64,000 nt of DNA, from NCBI RefSeq assembly GCF_004216575.1, contig NZ_SGWW01000001.1:957772-1021771 (forward strand), given 5' to 3'. The notes beneath the pieces were generated by a model. It searched no databases and was not told where the DNA came from. It saw only the letters and a program-made list of their open reading frames with translations. The DNA is from Microcella putealis (lineage in GTDB: Bacteria > Actinomycetota > Actinomycetes > Actinomycetales > Microbacteriaceae). How positions within the stretch are numbered: the first letter of the stretch is position 1; each line of letters opens with the position of its first letter. Shown in pieces: positions 41,536 through 50,437 of this stretch. The translations under genes and the position numbers were made by a program.

Positions 41536-41587
41536 GCCGACAGAATGTTGCCCGGGCCGCGCAATGCGGATGCACCGGGAGGCTTAC

Positions 41588-41905
41588 TTGGGAACACTCA
41601 CCTACGACTCGACGCTGTCGGCCGACTTCGACGACCGTACGCTCGCGCATCTTCAGATCGTGATCGGCGCAAAATTGCGTCGCAACGAGGCCTTTTACTT
41701 CAGCTGGAAGGACGACGAGTCGATCGGTGACGGGCGCAGCGTGATTTGGCTGCACCCGACCATCCCCATCTCCTTCAAGTTTTTCGGAGGACGACAGCCG
41801 AGCATCAACCGCGCATGGATCGACGAGCTGATGTTGCTCGCAAACACCCCGAACGGGCTGCACCTGGTGCCCGAGCCCGAAGCGGGCGGAATGGACGGCG
41901 AATGA
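41588..41905 (+). CDS. DUF7882-like small protein (often mislabelled ATP-dependent DNA ligase)
   Basis: 105 residues from TTG 41588, chosen because GGGAGG lies 5 nt upstream; an ATG at 41564 is the alternative. The sequence GTLTYDSTLSADFDDRTLAH, VIGAKLRRNEAFYFSWKDD, WLHPTIPISFKFFGG and INRAWIDELMLLAN matches a short protein I recall as common in Microbacteriaceae. It has no ligase motif. Its end overlaps the next gene by 4 nt (ATGA), so the two are co-translated. Function unknown. Confidence 0.8.
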   Translation: MGTLTYDSTLSADFDDRTLAHLQIVIGAKLRRNEAFYFSWKDDESIGDGRSVIWLHPTIPISFKFFGGRQPSINRAWIDELMLLANTPNGLHLVPEPEAGGMDGE

Positions 41906-42108
41906 CTCGGGCGACAATTCTCTACGGCGGCCATGAGTACGTGGTCGCGCGGTCCGAATCAGACGTTCGCGACGAAGTCGACGTGATCGTCGCTGGCGGC
42001 GGCGGGTGGTTGCGCGTCAACCACGGTCGCGGGCGCCTGCAGGTCGCTCACCTCTACGTCGATCGCGGCACACCGATCGCGGTCGTCGACACGACCGAAC
42101 CGGAGTAG
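41902..42108 (+). CDS. 68-residue hypothetical protein
   Basis: From ATG 41902, overlapping the previous stop. It reads as a small beta-rich domain: TRATILYGGHEYVVARSES, EVDVIVAGGGGWLRVNHGRG, VAHLYVDRGTPIAVVDT. Short proteins of this type follow the DUF7882 gene in related genomes as far as I recall. No motif for a function is visible. A hairpin (42113-42146) follows the stop. Confidence 0.75.
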   Translation: MTRATILYGGHEYVVARSESDVRDEVDVIVAGGGGWLRVNHGRGRLQVAHLYVDRGTPIAVVDTTEPE

Positions 42109-42112
42109 CGAG

Positions 42113-42146
42113 CTGCGGCGTGTTCTTTTCGCGAACATGCCGCCAG
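42113..42146 (+). terminator. hairpin after the 68-aa gene
   Basis: CTGCGGCGTGTTC and GAACATGCCGCCAG pair with one mismatch and one bulge around a TTTTCGC loop, starting 5 bp after the stop codon. Confidence 0.55.
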
Positions 42147-42193
42147 CAGTCGGGTGACCCCACGGCGTAGCCTCAGCGCAACCAGGGGGCACC

Positions 42194-43312
42194 ATGACAC
42201 TTTCCCGACGCCGAGCCACGATCGCGACGGTCGCGATTGTCGCGATCGTGGGCACCGCATCCATTGCTCTGCCCTCGACAGGACTCGCTGGGTCAGCGTT
42301 CGACGGAGCTGCGGCATCTGCCGCTGCGAGCGGGCGAACCGCCCTGCTGGCACCGACCGCACGGAAACCCAAGCCCAGCCCGTCGCCCACCCCAACGGCA
42401 ACGCCGTCACCCACACCGACGCCGACGCCGACGCCGACGCCGAGCGAGCCGACCGTCGATGCGCCCCTGCGCTTCGGGGTGTCGACCCCGCAGGGGCCGC
42501 TCGTTGCCAGCGAGATCGCCGCGGTCGCCGCGACCGTCGGCGAGCAGCCGAGCATCGAGCTCTGGTACGAAGACTTCCGTCAGCCGCTCAGCGCCGCGAA
42601 GCTCGCGGCGGTTGACGCACGCGGCGCCACTCCCCTCATCACCTGGGAGCCCTGGGCGTGGGGAGGCGGGGCGACGCAAACGGCGTACCGCTCGTCGCGC
42701 ATCACCGCGGGGGCGCACGATGCCCAGATTCGTCAGTGGGGCCAGGCCCTCGCGGCGTGGGGCAAGCCCGTTCTGCTGCGCTATGGCCACGAAATGAACG
42801 GCGATTGGTACCCGTGGGCTGACGGCGTCAACGACAACAAGCCGGGTGACTACGCCGCGGCGTGGCGGCACGTGCACACCCTCGTGACCGCCCAAGGCGC
42901 CACCAACGTGCGCTGGGTGTGGAGCCCGAATGTGCCGTACCCGGGCTCGACACCGCTGACGCAGCTCTACCCCGGTGACGCCTACGTCGACGTTGTCGCC
43001 CTTGACGGCTACAACTGGGGCAGCAGCCAGTCGTGGAGCAGCTGGCAGAGCCCCGACACGCTCTTCGGCCAGGGGCTCGCCGAACTGCGCGCCATCGCCC
43101 CCGGCACCGAGATCATCATCGCCGAGACGGCGTCAGCTGAGCAGGGTGGCTCGAAGGCCGACTGGAACACGCGCCTCATCGCCTACCTCGATGCGCAGCC
43201 CGACGTCAGCGCCGTCGTCTGGTTCGACTACCAGAAGGAGGCCGACTGGCGCATCAGCAGCTCGGTCGCATCGGCGAGCGCGCTAGCGGCCGCACTGGCC
43301 GCGCGACGCTAG
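42194..43312 (+). CDS. secreted glycoside hydrolase, GH26 (beta-mannanase)-like
   Basis: 372 residues. Signal segment about 8-35, then a Pro/Thr linker (PTPTPTPTPTPTP, about 55-90), then a catalytic barrel. The acid/base is E200 in LLRYGHEMNGDWYPW and the nucleophile E311 in IIIAETASAEQGG, the GH26 arrangement. WVWSPNVPYPG and YPGDAYVDVVALDGYNWG also fit. It would cut beta-mannan or a related glycan outside the cell. It is separate from the alpha-mannosidase operon but fits the same substrate theme. Monocistronic. Confidence 0.88.
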   Translation: MTLSRRRATIATVAIVAIVGTASIALPSTGLAGSAFDGAAASAAASGRTALLAPTARKPKPSPSPTPTATPSPTPTPTPTPTPSEPTVDAPLRFGVSTPQGPLVASEIAAVAATVGEQPSIELWYEDFRQPLSAAKLAAVDARGATPLITWEPWAWGGGATQTAYRSSRITAGAHDAQIRQWGQALAAWGKPVLLRYGHEMNGDWYPWADGVNDNKPGDYAAAWRHVHTLVTAQGATNVRWVWSPNVPYPGSTPLTQLYPGDAYVDVVALDGYNWGSSQSWSSWQSPDTLFGQGLAELRAIAPGTEIIIAETASAEQGGSKADWNTRLIAYLDAQPDVSAVVWFDYQKEADWRISSSVASASALAAALAARR

Positions 43313-43325
43313 CGCAGCATCCGAA

Positions 43326-44135
43326 TTATTCGTCTTCTTCTGCGCGCGACAGGCGCTGCGAGATATAGACCGGAATCAGCGACAGCAGAATCAGCACGGT
43401 CGCGACGACGTTGACGAGGTTGCCCTCGTTGGGCCGCGCCATGGTGTTGAGAATCCACAGCGGCAGGGTGTCGACGCCGGGGGGCGCCGTAAAGATCGTC
43501 ACGACGACCTCGTCGAAGCTGAGCGCGAAGGCGAGCAGGCCGCCGGCGGCGAATGCCGTGCGGAACTGCGGGAAGGTCACGAGCCGGAAGGTCTGCCCGA
43601 TGCCGGCGCCGAGGTCCATCGACGCCTCCTGCAGGTTCGGGTTCATGCGGCGCAGGCGCGCGAAGACGTTATTGAAGACCATGACGATGCAGAAGGTGGC
43701 GTGCGCGACGATCATGCCGAAATATCCGATTTGGATGCCCGCCGGCTCGAGGATCGAATTGAACGTGTTCGAGAACGCGACACCCGTGACCACACCCGGC
43801 AGAGCGATGGGCAGCACGATCAGCAGGTTGACGGTCTGCTTGCCGTAGAAGCGGAAGCGCGAGAGCGCGAACGCCGACAGGGTGCCGAGGATCAGCGCGA
43901 TCACGGTCGCGCCGAGCCCCACGATGACCGAGTTGAGCACGGCCGCGCGGATCGGCTCGGACACGGCCGCGACCTCCCACCAGCGCAGAGAGAACTCGGT
44001 CACGGGGAACGACGCGATGCGCGAGCTGTTGAAGGCGTTCAGCACGACGAGCGCGAGCGGCACGTACATGAACACGAGGACGATGCCGACGATGACGCCG
44101 AGCACGATCTTCGACGAGCGGCCAAGACGCAGCAT
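43326..44135 (-). CDS. polyamine-type ABC permease, PotC-like
   Basis: 269 residues from ATG 44133-44135 with GGGGGAGA upstream; the longer open frame is a shadow of the neighbouring permease. Six helices are visible. The EAA loop is LQEASMDLGAGIGQTFRLVTFP. The C-terminal domain includes SFDEVVVTIFTAPPGVDTLP, typical of PotC. It is the last gene of the importer operon, 11 bp after the PotB-like gene. Confidence 0.93.
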   Translation of the reverse strand: MLRLGRSSKIVLGVIVGIVLVFMYVPLALVVLNAFNSSRIASFPVTEFSLRWWEVAAVSEPIRAAVLNSVIVGLGATVIALILGTLSAFALSRFRFYGKQTVNLLIVLPIALPGVVTGVAFSNTFNSILEPAGIQIGYFGMIVAHATFCIVMVFNNVFARLRRMNPNLQEASMDLGAGIGQTFRLVTFPQFRTAFAAGGLLAFALSFDEVVVTIFTAPPGVDTLPLWILNTMARPNEGNLVNVVATVLILLSLIPVYISQRLSRAEEDE

Positions 44136-44146
44136 GGTGTCTCCCC

Positions 44147-45058
44147 CTACATCCGCTCGAGGGCGCCCGTGCGACGGGTGACCAGGAGGTAGATGACGAC
44201 GAATGCGATCGGCACGACCGAGAAGGCGGCGGCGACCGGCGGGTTCAGGTTGATGTTCGAGGCGATGATCGAGCCAATCATCTGACTGTTGGCCCCGCCG
44301 ACGAAGCGCGCGGCGAGGTAGTCGCCGAGGCTCAGTGAGAAGGTGAACACGCTGCCGGCGATGAGGGCGGGCGTTAGCAGCGGCATGACGACCGTGCGGA
44401 TCGTGGTCCAGCCGCTCGCGCCGAGGTCCGCCGAGGCGTCGAAGAGGTTGACGGGGATTTGGCGGATCGCCGTGTAGACCGGCAGCGCCATGTACGGGAA
44501 CCACAGATAGGTCAGCGTGATGATCACCGTCGGAATGCCGAAACCGGGGCCCGAGAGTCCGAACGCGCCCGCGACAGTGTTGAAGAATCCCTCCTCGGTG
44601 AAGGTGATGCGCATCGCAACGATCTTCACGAGGTAGCCAGCCCACAGCGGAAGCGTGATCGCGACGGCGAGCACCGCGCGCATCCATGGCGAGGCGATCT
44701 TCGCCATGAAGATGCCGAGCGGAATCGCGAAGGCGGCGCTCAGCGCCGTCACCGCGAGCGCGATGCCGAGCGTGCGCAGCGAGGTTGAGATGTAGGCGGG
44801 GTTCGAGAACAGCAGCGCGAAGTTGTCGAGCGTGAACCCGGGGCGAACGAGCGAGGTGAAGGGGTCGACGAGCCAGAACGCGGTGATCAGTAGCAGCGCG
44901 AGCGAAAAGATATAGAGGCCGACGAGCCACGTCAGTGGCAGCGCCAGCAGCGCGCCGAGGCGCACGCGCGGCCGCTTGTGCAGCGCGGTCGAGATCGGCC
45001 GGTGCAGCGGCACCGCGGTGGCGGTGCGCTCGGCGCGATTCTGTGCGGTGGTCGTCAC
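44147..45058 (-). CDS. polyamine-type ABC permease, PotB-like
   Basis: 303 residues, GTG start at 45056-45058. Helices include LPLTWLVGLYIFSLALLLITAF, quoted as WLVGLYIFSLALLLITAF. The EAA loop is NLFDASADLGASGWTTIRTV, and SLSLGDYLAARFVGG is the PotB-type segment. With the PotC-like subunit it forms the channel for a polyamine or related cationic compound. Confidence 0.93.
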   Translation of the reverse strand: MTTTAQNRAERTATAVPLHRPISTALHKRPRVRLGALLALPLTWLVGLYIFSLALLLITAFWLVDPFTSLVRPGFTLDNFALLFSNPAYISTSLRTLGIALAVTALSAAFAIPLGIFMAKIASPWMRAVLAVAITLPLWAGYLVKIVAMRITFTEEGFFNTVAGAFGLSGPGFGIPTVIITLTYLWFPYMALPVYTAIRQIPVNLFDASADLGASGWTTIRTVVMPLLTPALIAGSVFTFSLSLGDYLAARFVGGANSQMIGSIIASNINLNPPVAAAFSVVPIAFVVIYLLVTRRTGALERM

Positions 45059-45151
45059 GATCTCTCCCTGGTCGTCATCGAGAGGGGTGGGCGGGGTGAT
45101 GCGAAGCGGGGGTGCGCGGGCGGGGCGTGATGCCCCACCCGCGCGAGTGGA

Positions 45152-46327
45152 TCAACCCTTGACGGTCAGCCAGGCCTCGGTCCACTGCTGGAAGTTGGTG
45201 CAGGTGACGTCGGTACGGCCGTCGACACACTGCTCAATCGGAGTGGTCCAGAACCAGACGTTCGAGAAGTACTCCTCGTCCGTGGCGTTGAAGTCCTCAC
45301 AGTGCTGTGCGGCCTCGTCGCTCGTCTCGCAGAACGCGGCGTTGGCCGGGGCCATACCGAAGTTCATCGCGATGGCACCGTTCACCTCGGGCGAGCTGGT
45401 GTAGTCCATCCAGAGGTACGCGCAGTTGGGGGCGTCGGCCTCGGACGAGAGCATCCAGGCGTCCGACCAGCCGGTCGAGCCCTCGACGGGCAACGTGCCA
45501 CCGAACTTCTCGGTGTCCTCGGTGAACTTGCGCAGAACCTCCCACGAGGTGCCGACGACGGTGGTGCCGCCGACGAACGACGTGATCTGCGCGACCGGGT
45601 CGGCCCAGTACTCGGCGACGATCTCGTTCTGCTGCTGCAGCAGTTCGACAGCTGCGGCGAGCTGCGTCTCGTCGAGCGCATAGGGGTTCGTGATGCCGAG
45701 GTCGGGCTCGTGGGTCATCAGGTAGACCGCCGCGTCGGCGATGTAGATCGGGGCGTCATAGGCGATGATCTGGCCGGCGTAGGGGCTGTCGGCCTCCCAC
45801 ACCACATCCCAGCTCTCGGGCGTCTCGGTGACGACCTCGCTGTTGTACTGCAGGATGTTCGCGCCGCGACCGATCGGAACGCCGTAGCTCTGGCCGTTGA
45901 TCGTGTCGTAGATCTGACCCTTCATGCCTTCGACGATGTCGTCGCCGAAGTTCGGGATCAGGTCGAGGTTGATCGGGGCCACGTCGCCACCGGCAATGAG
46001 ACGAAGGCTCGCGTCGCCCGACGCCGAGACGAGGTCGTACTCGCCGGTGCGCATGAGGGTGACCATCTCGTCGCTGGTACCGGCGACGCGGCGGTTGACG
46101 ACGCATCCGGTGTCTTCGGTGAACTGGTCAGACCATTCGGGCTCCACGAAGCCCGACCACGCGACGATGTCGAGCGAGGCGTCTTCGGCCGCGCCGAGCT
46201 CTTCCGCCATCGGGATGTCGGGAACGTCGATGAACAGGCCGTCGCCGGACTGTCCGTCGCTGCTACAGCCCGCGAGCACCAGCAACGCTGCTGACGCGAA
46301 GGCGGGGACGAGCAATTGCTTCTTCAT
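45152..46327 (-). CDS. polyamine-type ABC substrate-binding lipoprotein, PotD/PotF-like
   Basis: 391 residues. The lipoprotein signal is LLVPAFASAALLVLAGC with Cys21. The mature part has VAWSGFVEPEWSDQFTEDTG and YDLVSASGDASLRLIAGG, then GRGANILQYNSEVV, characteristic of the spermidine/putrescine-binding group. AAGGAGAAGCA precedes the ATG. Whether it binds putrescine, spermidine, agmatine or an opine-like compound cannot be read, but agmatine deiminase nearby makes polyamines likely. Confidence 0.93.
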   Translation of the reverse strand: MKKQLLVPAFASAALLVLAGCSSDGQSGDGLFIDVPDIPMAEELGAAEDASLDIVAWSGFVEPEWSDQFTEDTGCVVNRRVAGTSDEMVTLMRTGEYDLVSASGDASLRLIAGGDVAPINLDLIPNFGDDIVEGMKGQIYDTINGQSYGVPIGRGANILQYNSEVVTETPESWDVVWEADSPYAGQIIAYDAPIYIADAAVYLMTHEPDLGITNPYALDETQLAAAVELLQQQNEIVAEYWADPVAQITSFVGGTTVVGTSWEVLRKFTEDTEKFGGTLPVEGSTGWSDAWMLSSEADAPNCAYLWMDYTSSPEVNGAIAMNFGMAPANAAFCETSDEAAQHCEDFNATDEEYFSNVWFWTTPIEQCVDGRTDVTCTNFQQWTEAWLTVKG

Positions 46328-46419
46328 TGCTTCTCCTTGTGTTCACTGTGGGTTGGTGCCGGGGTGTCGGCGGGTGGAACGGTGGGGCGATGGCCGGATG
46401 CGCGCATCCGGTCAGCGGG

Positions 46420-47496
46420 TCAGGGAACGAGCGCGGCGTGCTCGCGGTGCCAATACACGCGGACGGTGTCGCCGCGGCGGTAAGGCGCGGTGTCGTTCGG
46501 CGCGTGGTCGTTGTGGCGTTCGGCGATGATCGTGAGCCCGAACTCGGTGGTGACGATGTAGCGCGTGGCGGGGCCGGTGTAGACCGTTTCGGTGATGGTG
46601 CCGACCACGCTGGTCTCGTCGGGGGCGCGGGTGCTGTCGACCGCCGCGAGTCGCACGCGCTCGGGGCGCACGCTGATGGCGCCGTCGGCGCCGGCCAGCT
46701 CACGCGCGAGTTCAGCCGGGATCAGGTTCGAGACGCCGAGGAAGCTCGCGACGAAGGCGGTCTGCGGGTATTCGTAGACCTCGCGCGGGGTGCCGACCTG
46801 CTCGACCCGGCCCTCGTTGAAGACCGCGATGCGGTCGCTCAGGGTGAGCGCCTCTTCCTGGTCGTGGGTGACGAACACGAAGGTGATGCCGACCTCGCGC
46901 TGAATCTGCTTGAGCTCGATCTGCATCTGCTCGCGCAGCTGCTTGTCGAGGGCTCCGAGCGGCTCATCGAGCAGCAGCACGCGGGGGCGCAGGATCAGGG
47001 CGCGGGCGAGCGCGATGCGCTGCCGCTGTCCGCCCGACAGCTGGTGGGGCAGCCGGTCGGCGACGTGCGACAGGCGCACCTGCTCCAGCGACTCGCCCAC
47101 CCGGCGCGCGATCTCGTCTTTGGCGGTCTTGCGCACCTTGAGGCCGTAGGCGACGTTTTCGGCGATCGTCATGTGCGGGAAGAGCGCGTAGTCCTGGAAC
47201 ACCGTGTTGACGGTGCGATCGAATGGCGCTGCCGCTGTCACGTCCTGCCCGTCGAGCAGGATGCTGCCGCTCGTGACGTCTTCGAAGCCGGCGATCATGC
47301 GCAGCACCGTGGTCTTGCCGGAGCCCGAGGGGCCGAGCATCGAAAAGAATTCGCCAGGGGCGACCGTGAGATCGAGCTCGCGCACAGCGACGGTGTCGCC
47401 AAATCGCTTGGTTACGCCGCGCAGTTCGACGCCGGCGGTCTCGTGGGAAGGAGCGTCGGGGGCGGTCGTTTCGGCCGTGGTGTCCGTACCGGGCAT
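46420..47496 (-). CDS. polyamine-type ABC ATP-binding protein, PotA-like
   Basis: 358 residues. Walker A GPSGSGKTT, signature LSGGQRQRIALARAL and Walker B VLLLDEPLGALD are intact. The C-terminal TOBE domain at about 275-355 (SVRPERVRLAA, GPATRYIVTTEFG) is the PotA type. It is the first gene of the operon (A, D, B, C order) and is divergent from the FadR-like regulator, with an AT-rich dyad between them. Confidence 0.95.
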   Translation of the reverse strand: MPGTDTTAETTAPDAPSHETAGVELRGVTKRFGDTVAVRELDLTVAPGEFFSMLGPSGSGKTTVLRMIAGFEDVTSGSILLDGQDVTAAAPFDRTVNTVFQDYALFPHMTIAENVAYGLKVRKTAKDEIARRVGESLEQVRLSHVADRLPHQLSGGQRQRIALARALILRPRVLLLDEPLGALDKQLREQMQIELKQIQREVGITFVFVTHDQEEALTLSDRIAVFNEGRVEQVGTPREVYEYPQTAFVASFLGVSNLIPAELARELAGADGAISVRPERVRLAAVDSTRAPDETSVVGTITETVYTGPATRYIVTTEFGLTIIAERHNDHAPNDTAPYRRGDTVRVYWHREHAALVP

Positions 47497-47551
47497 GGTC
47501 GGAAAACTCCTTCGAGCGTCGTTGGGTCGAGGTGTTGAACGCTAAAGCTAT

Positions 47552-47576
47552 AGTTTCATAACTTATATTTCAAACT
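47552..47576. promoter_or_regulatory. AT-rich dyad between potA-like and FadR-like genes
   Basis: AGTTT (47552-47556) and AAACT (47572-47576) flank TTTCATAAC and TTATATTTC, an AT-rich island about 35 bp long in otherwise GC-rich DNA. The divergent promoters of the importer and regulator must lie here. A GntR/FadR operator is expected in this place; the exact half-sites are inference. Confidence 0.5.
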
Positions 47577-47596
47577 CGTGACGACGGAGTAACGAG

Positions 47597-48421
47597 ATGA
47601 GCACGATCGCCGGGCCAGGGCACACGCCGCCCATAGCCGACGTGCGCCACAATGAGGCCATGTCCACCGGCCGCACCAGTCATCGCGCCGGCCGACCCGC
47701 CCGGCTCTTGAGCGCCGTCTTCCAGCCCATCGGCGATGAGGGCCGTGCCGCCCTCGTCGAACGCCGCATCTCGGAAGCGATCACGGGCGGCGTGCTGCAC
47801 GCGGGCGAACGCCTGCCCTCAGAGCACGACCTCGCCCAGGCATTCGGCGTTGCGCCGGCCACCGTGCGGGAGGGCCTGCTCGCCCTGCGCACCCGCGGAC
47901 TCGTCGTCACCCGGCGCGGTCGCGGGGGCGGAAGCTTCGTGGCCGACAGCGCCGACCCGACCGCGTTCACCCAGGCGGCGCTGCGCACCACCACGCGCGT
48001 CACCCTGCGCGATGCCGCGACCCACTACCTTGCGATCACGCGTGCGTGCGTCGAGTTGGCCGCGCGCCGCGCCGACCCGAGCGAGGTCGAACTCATTCGC
48101 GCGCGCATCCACCGGGCGCACGGGGGTGACCTTCGCTCGTGGCGCCGCATCGTCGACGACGCCGTCATCGAACTCGCCGCGCTCAGCCAGAGCGCGCGCC
48201 TCACCCGCGAGCAGATGCGTCTGCAGGCCGAGCTGTCACCCTTCTTCGCCCTCGTCGACCGCGAGCCGGCCGAGCAGCAGCGCCGGCTCGACGCGCTTGA
48301 CGCGATCCTCGACGCGGTGACCGCCGCCGACGCCGACACCGCGGGTCACCTGGTCGCCGACGCCGTCGCGCACGATGTCTCGTGGCTGGTCGACTACCGG
48401 GCCCGCTTGGAGGCACAATGA
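47597..48421 (+). CDS. GntR-family (FadR-subfamily) transcriptional regulator
   Basis: 274 residues from ATG 47597 (GGAG upstream; ATG 47660 is an alternative). The winged HTH is ITGGVLHAGERLPSEHDLAQ followed by VAPATVREGLLALRTRGLV. The C-terminal all-helical domain (ITRACVELAARRADPSEVE, DDAVIELAALSQSARLT) is of FCD type. It is divergent from the Pot importer and upstream of the Cache protein, so it likely controls both in response to the imported compound. Confidence 0.92.
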   Translation: MSTIAGPGHTPPIADVRHNEAMSTGRTSHRAGRPARLLSAVFQPIGDEGRAALVERRISEAITGGVLHAGERLPSEHDLAQAFGVAPATVREGLLALRTRGLVVTRRGRGGGSFVADSADPTAFTQAALRTTTRVTLRDAATHYLAITRACVELAARRADPSEVELIRARIHRAHGGDLRSWRRIVDDAVIELAALSQSARLTREQMRLQAELSPFFALVDREPAEQQRRLDALDAILDAVTAADADTAGHLVADAVAHDVSWLVDYRARLEAQ

Positions 48422-48473
48422 AGGCCACCCCATCCGCGCCCCGCGCGTTCGAACCGTCGAGGAGGACCGTTCG

Positions 48474-49166
48474 ATGACGACGACCCATGTCGAGACCCCC
48501 GCCGTGATCGTGGCCGACTACTTCGGCCAGGCGATCGACGAGCTCGAGGGCTGGAAGGCGCGCTTCGCCACCGAGCTCGCCGCCGCCCGGGCGCGCGGCC
48601 CCGTCACGACCGATGTCCTGGATGCACTGGTCGCCCCATACGCGCTGCGCACCTTCGACGCGCTCGCCCTCCCCGTGTACGGCTCGGGTTTCATTGCCGC
48701 CCTCGACTCGCTCTCCGACGCCCGCAGCCACCTCGCGTGGTGGCAGGGCGCCGACCGCGGCAAGCTCGTGCTCGCCGCGCAGTCGGTCAATAAGGAGGCG
48801 ATCGACTACTCCGAACTCGAGTGGTACCGCGTGCCGCACCAGACGGGCGAGGCCCACGTCGCTGGGCCCTACGTCGACTACCTATGCAGCGACGAATACA
48901 CGATCACCATCGCGTCGCCCGTTTTTCTCGACGACGAGTTCGTGGGCGTGGCCGGACTCGACCTGTTGATCGACCAGGTCGAGCGCGACCTCACTCCGAA
49001 GCTCGCCCCGCACGGCGCCGACATTTCGATCGTCAACGGAGTGGGGCGGGTGCTTCTGTCGACGAGCCCGCACCGCGAGACGGGCGACACCGTGCGCGGG
49101 GCAGAGCTCGATGCACTGACCCGCACCGAGTGCCCCGGCATGGCACTGGCCGTACTCGCCGGCTAG
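48474..49166 (+). CDS. stand-alone Cache (PDC) sensor-domain protein, soluble
   Basis: 230 residues from ATG 48474 (GAGGAGGA upstream). The fold pattern is that of a PDC/Cache ligand-binding domain. The central WYRVPHQTGEAHVAGPYVDYL has the WY..P...G...VSGPYVD-like signature, followed by TITIASPVFLDDEFVGVAGLDLLIDQVER. There is no transmembrane helix, signal peptide, kinase or methyl-accepting domain, so it is a soluble sensor domain on its own. It follows the FadR-like gene by 52 bp, and could bind the same amine or amino-acid ligand and modulate the regulator. Confidence 0.8.
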   Translation: MTTTHVETPAVIVADYFGQAIDELEGWKARFATELAAARARGPVTTDVLDALVAPYALRTFDALALPVYGSGFIAALDSLSDARSHLAWWQGADRGKLVLAAQSVNKEAIDYSELEWYRVPHQTGEAHVAGPYVDYLCSDEYTITIASPVFLDDEFVGVAGLDLLIDQVERDLTPKLAPHGADISIVNGVGRVLLSTSPHRETGDTVRGAELDALTRTECPGMALAVLAG

Positions 49167-50221
49167 ACGCTGACGCGACCCCCGCGCACGCGGTCCATGG
49201 CGAGGGCCTCCGCCGCATCGAGCGGGGTGATGCCGTCGGTGCGCGCGATGCGGTACACCTCGTCGAGCGTGTCGCCGATGCCGTCGAGTCGGCGCTCGAT
49301 CTCGTCGACGGGCGCCCCGCGGCCGGCGAGCGCAAGGTGAATCACGCCGCCTGCGTTCACCAGAAAGTCGGGGGCGTAGACGATGCCGCGCGCCGCGAGG
49401 CGCGCCGCGCCCGAGCGTTCGGCGAGCGGGTTGTTGGCGGGGCCGACGACTGCGCGCACTGGCAGCGCGTCGATCGTCGCATCCGTGAGCACGCCGCCGA
49501 GGCCGGCTGGCACGAAGACGTCCGCGGGCGTGGTGAGCGCAGCATCCACCTCGATCCAGTCGGCGCCGAGCTCGTCGGCGAGCGCCCGGCGCGACGCGAC
49601 GATGTCGGTGACGGCGAGTGAAGCGCCAGCAGCCGCGAGGCGACGCGCGAGGCGACCGCCCACCTGGCCGAGGCCCGAGATCACGATGCGGCGACCAGCG
49701 AGCGCAGCCGAGCCGTCGAGCTCGGCCAGCGTGCGCTCGATCGAGACGTAGACGCCGTGCGCCGTGCCGTCGGCCGGCTCACCCTCGCCGCCCTCCTCGG
49801 GCGGCAACCCGACCACGTGCTCGGTGCGCTCGCGCACGACGAGCATGTCGTATTCGGTCGTGCCGACGTCTTCGGCCGTGATGTAGGCGCCGTCAAACTG
49901 CTCGACGAGGTCGCCGAGATCGCGCAGGGCGGCCGTGCGGCGCTCAGCGTCGAGCTCGTCGTCGGGGCCGAGGGCGATGACGGCCTTGCCGCCGCCGTAA
50001 CCGATGTCGGCGAGGGCGTTCTTGAGCGTCATTGCGGCAGAGAGGCGCAGCACGTCGCCGAGACCGTCGCTCCAGTGGGCGTAGCGCCACATGCGGCAGC
50101 CGCCGAGGCCGGGGCCGAGCGCTGACGAGTGCAGCGCCACCGCCATCGTGAGTCCGCTGCGACGGCCAACCGCCGTCGTCACGCGTTCGTGGGTGAAATC
50201 GGGCAGGGCGTGCAGGGTCAT
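49163..50221 (-). CDS. Glu/Leu/Phe/Val dehydrogenase
   Basis: 352 residues from ATG 50219-50221. The catalytic region is AMTLKNALADIGYGGGKAVI with the conserved Lys. NAD-binding is VISGLGQVGGRLARRLAAAG, and the C-terminus has NNPLAERSGAARLAARGIVYAPDFLVNAGGVI, quoted as YAPDFLVNAGGVI. These place it in the leucine/valine dehydrogenase group: oxidative deamination of branched-chain amino acids to 2-oxo acids. Upstream frame extension to 51097 is a shadow. Its end overlaps the convergent Cache gene by 4 nt. Confidence 0.94.
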   Translation of the reverse strand: MTLHALPDFTHERVTTAVGRRSGLTMAVALHSSALGPGLGGCRMWRYAHWSDGLGDVLRLSAAMTLKNALADIGYGGGKAVIALGPDDELDAERRTAALRDLGDLVEQFDGAYITAEDVGTTEYDMLVVRERTEHVVGLPPEEGGEGEPADGTAHGVYVSIERTLAELDGSAALAGRRIVISGLGQVGGRLARRLAAAGASLAVTDIVASRRALADELGADWIEVDAALTTPADVFVPAGLGGVLTDATIDALPVRAVVGPANNPLAERSGAARLAARGIVYAPDFLVNAGGVIHLALAGRGAPVDEIERRLDGIGDTLDEVYRIARTDGITPLDAAEALAMDRVRGGRVSV

Positions 50222-50437
50222 CGTTGTCCTCGCGGGGTCGTGCGCGCTGGCTTCTGGCCGGCGGCGTGCTGCGGCAGCGCGGGGTACCGCGATGCTCCCC
50301 CTCATGATGCCAGCAGGATGCGCGCCACCGCACCCAGCGCGCACTCGCGTCGCGTCGGGCTGGCGCCCAGCGATCAGACGTACCGTAAGACGCGCGCGAT
50401 CGTGCGTCGCGCATCCGCCTGTTCGGAAGGGAACCCC

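Noticed and set aside
41588..41905. Label as ATP-dependent DNA ligase
   Set aside because: The protein is 105 residues and has none of the ligase motifs; the label is a known type of carried-over annotation.
42370..42450. Short tandem repeats of ccgacg/ccaacg type that might look like a repeat array
   Set aside because: They encode the Pro/Thr linker of the secreted GH26-like enzyme; spacing and sequence do not fit CRISPR or a regulatory array.
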